NCBI GenBank assembly: GCA_903914045.1
Contig: CAIWNO010000082.1
Location: 1 to 6,050, forward strand
DNA length: 6,050 nt
From: an uncultured bacterium
Lineage (GTDB): Bacteria > Planctomycetota > Phycisphaerae > Phycisphaerales > SM1A02
Direction: 5' to 3'
Positions within the stretch are counted from its first letter, which is position 1, and each line of letters begins with the position of its first letter. The notes under the pieces were generated by a model. The model ran no database searches, was not told where the DNA came from, and worked only from the letters and a program-made list of their open reading frames with translations. The translations under genes and the position numbers were made by a program. Positions 4,219 to 6,050 of the stretch are shown one piece after another.

Positions 4219-5706
4219 ATGAAATTCGCGGCCACGTTGATTCTTGCCTTGCTCTGGTTTTTTTCACCCACGGTCAACGCCCAATACGCGCGCGCGGAGC
4301 CTTATGAAACCGCTATCACTCAAATTCAGAAAGCCATGACTCCAAGTGAAAGTGGCATTCAGCATTTTCGCTGGGTTTCGCTGCGACTTTTGGCTGATCC
4401 AGCCATGAATCCCTTGTTTGAATATTTGATCGCGCAAAAAAATATACCGCTTCGTATTGATGGATTCATGGGAGTGGCCCTGGTCAGCGCCGACAAAAGT
4501 TTGGACGCCGCACGCATCAATCAATTCAAAGACCCCGCGCTTCGTAGCCTGTTAATCACCGAAGCATTAGGTCTGGATTTGCTCAAGCCCGCGGCGCTGA
4601 ATATTTTTTTTCAAGCGCAGGATCTCACCAATTATGAGCGCGCGCTTTTGGTGGGTGAATTAAATCGCCAAGAACAACCGTGGGACAAGTCGCTTTTGGC
4701 CGACGCCCCATTTGACAATGCCGCCGAAGTCGCGGGGTTGGCTTCAATGCTTCTTTTGGAGCGCGGTGATGACGGTGCATGGCAAGCGCTTGCGCGCAAT
4801 TACAAAAGCTTTTCATTGGAAGATCAGGTTGGCTTGCACACACAACTCGCAACCGCAGCTCGGCAATATCGCATCGTCGCGGCGGTCGCGCCTCTTTTGG
4901 ACATCACCAAGGACTCGCTTGACGGTGATCGTCTTGCCGTCATCACCACGGCTGCCGCTCTTGCCCCCAAACTTTGCCGCCCCGTTGTGCTTGAAAAATT
5001 AAAATCCGATCGCTCGCAAACAAACTTGGTGCGCATGGGTTTGTTGATGTTGTCAACCAAGGACGGATTCGAAGCGGCGGATTTTGAGCAACTGAGAAAT
5101 GGCGATCCCATGGTGGAGGCCATGGCCAATGTGGGTGTTGCCATGCGAACAAAGTCGGCGGATCGATCCACCGCGTTGAATGCCTTGCTTGAAAATGGAA
5201 ATCGCTTGACAAGCGAATATGTGCTGAGTTTGGCGGCCACATTGCCGCCAGAAATTTCCCGCCCTTTGCTTTTAAATACCATCAACCGCATTGCCAAAGG
5301 AAATTCAATAGCAAATGTTGATCTCATTAACGCGTTGCTTGCGGTTCAACAACTTCTACGCATGCCCGGCGCGCACCCTGAACTTCTGACAGTGGTGCTG
5401 GAGCAAATGGACAAAAATATCGCGCTTGTGGAAACCATCATGTCCGTCGTGGCTGACTCTTCCAACCCTGAAGCTGCCTTATTTGCGCGCAGTGTTCGCG
5501 GCAAACTTCCACGGCGTGGCGAATCCATGGCGTTGCTGGCTTTGGCCAAAAGCAACACGCCTTTAACCGACGCGGAAATTACTGAACTTGGCTCCATCGC
5601 TTCTGGCGGCGGAAAGGTTGACGACTCATCGCAAATCCAAGCCGCGTGGCTGTATCTTAAATACGCCAAGCGCGACAAGGACGCAGTCACGCAACTCACC
5701 CGCTAA
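4219..5706 (+). CDS. Secreted helical protein of unknown function
   Basis: I do not recognise this 495-residue protein. Residues 1-21 (MKFAATLILALLWFFSPTVNA) form a clear Sec signal peptide, with a lysine at 2, a hydrophobic core at 4-15, and a V-N-A cleavage site before Gln22. The mature part has no further membrane segment that I can see. It is rich in Ala and Leu, in runs that look like successive helices (for example LADPAMNPLFEYLIAQ, AEVAGLASMLLLERGDDGAWQAL, VDLINALLAVQQLL, SIASGGGKVDDSSQIQAAWLYLKYA). This suggests an alpha-solenoid, HEAT- or TPR-like periplasmic scaffold, but no repeat consensus is evident, so this is inference. No catalytic motif is apparent. The ATG is supported by the signal peptide and by the -10 element 7 nt upstream; there is no Shine-Dalgarno. 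It lies 124 bp downstream of dnaA and 62 bp upstream of the aminotransferase, on the same strand. A functional link to either is not shown. Confidence 0.8.
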   Translation: MKFAATLILALLWFFSPTVNAQYARAEPYETAITQIQKAMTPSESGIQHFRWVSLRLLADPAMNPLFEYLIAQKNIPLRIDGFMGVALVSADKSLDAARINQFKDPALRSLLITEALGLDLLKPAALNIFFQAQDLTNYERALLVGELNRQEQPWDKSLLADAPFDNAAEVAGLASMLLLERGDDGAWQALARNYKSFSLEDQVGLHTQLATAARQYRIVAAVAPLLDITKDSLDGDRLAVITTAAALAPKLCRPVVLEKLKSDRSQTNLVRMGLLMLSTKDGFEAADFEQLRNGDPMVEAMANVGVAMRTKSADRSTALNALLENGNRLTSEYVLSLAATLPPEISRPLLLNTINRIAKGNSIANVDLINALLAVQQLLRMPGAHPELLTVVLEQMDKNIALVETIMSVVADSSNPEAALFARSVRGKLPRRGESMALLALAKSNTPLTDAEITELGSIASGGGKVDDSSQIQAAWLYLKYAKRDKDAVTQLTR

Positions 5707-5756
5707 AACATTCATCACATGCAGCACCTTCATCCACCATTTCAAAATCATGTACT

Positions 5757-5760
5757 GGAG
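5757..5760 (+). promoter_or_regulatory. Shine-Dalgarno deciding the TTG start of the aminotransferase
   Basis: GGAG lies 8 nt before the TTG at 5769, which is ideal spacing. The next in-frame candidate, an ATG at residue 28, would remove the conserved IPLYKP start of the family, so the TTG is preferred. Confidence 0.7.
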
Positions 5761-5768
5761 ACAATCAT

Positions 5769-6050
5769 TTGATCCCTCTTTACAAACCTTCGTTCACTCA
5801 AAGTGATTTTGATGGCGTGCTTCAATCTTTGCGATCGGGTTGCGGAACCATGGGTCCAAAACTGCTTGAATTTGAGCGGCAAATGGCGCACACAACGCGC
5901 CGCACCCATGCCATTGGCGTGAACTCCGGTTCGCTGGCCATTGAAATTTCTTTGCGCGCGTTGGGCATTGGTCCTGGCGATGAGGTTCTGGTCAGCGCCT
6001 TCGCCTACAGCGCGAATGTGAATTCTGTTTTGCATATTGGAGCCACTCCA
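5769..6050 (+). CDS. DegT/DnrJ/EryC1/StrS-family PLP aminotransferase, N-terminal part
   Basis: This family transfers an amino group from glutamate or glutamine to keto-sugars, usually nucleotide-linked, for O-antigen, exopolysaccharide or secondary-metabolite sugars. Only the first 94 residues are in the window, out of the usual 370-400. They show the standard order: IPLYKPSFT at the start, LRSGCGTMGPKLLEFER (family form: SGWLTTGPxxxxFE), then HAIGVNSGSLAIEISLRALGIGPGDEVLVSAFAYSANVNSVLHIGATP. NSGS (52-55) is the PLP-phosphate contact region. Tyr80 falls in the strand that stacks on the cofactor ring in relatives. The Schiff-base lysine lies beyond the window. The start is an unusual TTG with a good Shine-Dalgarno. 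The gene begins 62 bp after the secreted protein and may share its transcript. The specific sugar cannot be assigned from this fragment. Confidence 0.93.
   Translation, partial: MIPLYKPSFTQSDFDGVLQSLRSGCGTMGPKLLEFERQMAHTTRRTHAIGVNSGSLAIEISLRALGIGPGDEVLVSAFAYSANVNSVLHIGATP

Noticed and set aside
4824..5327. Minus-strand reading frames opposite the secreted-protein gene
   Set aside because: The plus-strand frame has a signal peptide and runs uninterrupted over 495 codons. The antisense products show no recognisable features.

Overview
The window carries six protein genes: two housekeeping genes, a full-length dnaA, a GNAT acetyltransferase, two exported proteins of unrecognised function, and a partial sugar aminotransferase. 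The organism is a bacterium, most likely a Planctomycetota member of the Phycisphaerae type. That is an inference: the DnaA resembles planctomycete DnaA as I remember it, and the two exported proteins look lineage-restricted. It rests on no database search. I see no IS element, tRNA, rRNA or CRISPR array.

Layout. Positions 1-121 (minus) hold the first 40 codons of the GTPase Obg. Just upstream of it on the same strand is rpmA (ribosomal protein L27, 208-450). The 86-bp gap between them holds two perfect palindromes. The usual partner rplU is not upstream of rpmA. Instead there is a 192-bp gap with a good Shine-Dalgarno, a candidate promoter, a palindrome and a 10-bp direct repeat, and then a minus-strand exported protein (643-1308). 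A 47-bp divergent spacer leads to a plus-strand GNAT acetyltransferase (1356-2282).

Next is a 354-bp gene-free stretch (2283-2636) with AT-rich segments, several palindromes, a TTGACA promoter candidate, and one consensus DnaA box close to the dnaA start. It is the likely dnaA control region and a candidate replication origin. dnaA (2637-4094) has all AAA+ motifs, but its DNA-binding signature is altered. Downstream are a 495-residue secreted helical protein (4219-5706) and the start of a DegT/DnrJ/EryC1/StrS aminotransferase (5769 to the window end). There is no dnaN, recF or gyrB beside dnaA.

Translation signals fall into two types. rpmA, dnaA and the aminotransferase have Shine-Dalgarno sequences. 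The GNAT gene and the secreted protein have none; each instead has a -10-like hexamer ending exactly 7 nt before the start codon, as expected for leaderless mRNAs. I found no clearly new system. The points most worth a second look are the leaderless pattern, the dnaA upstream region, and the variant DnaA signature.
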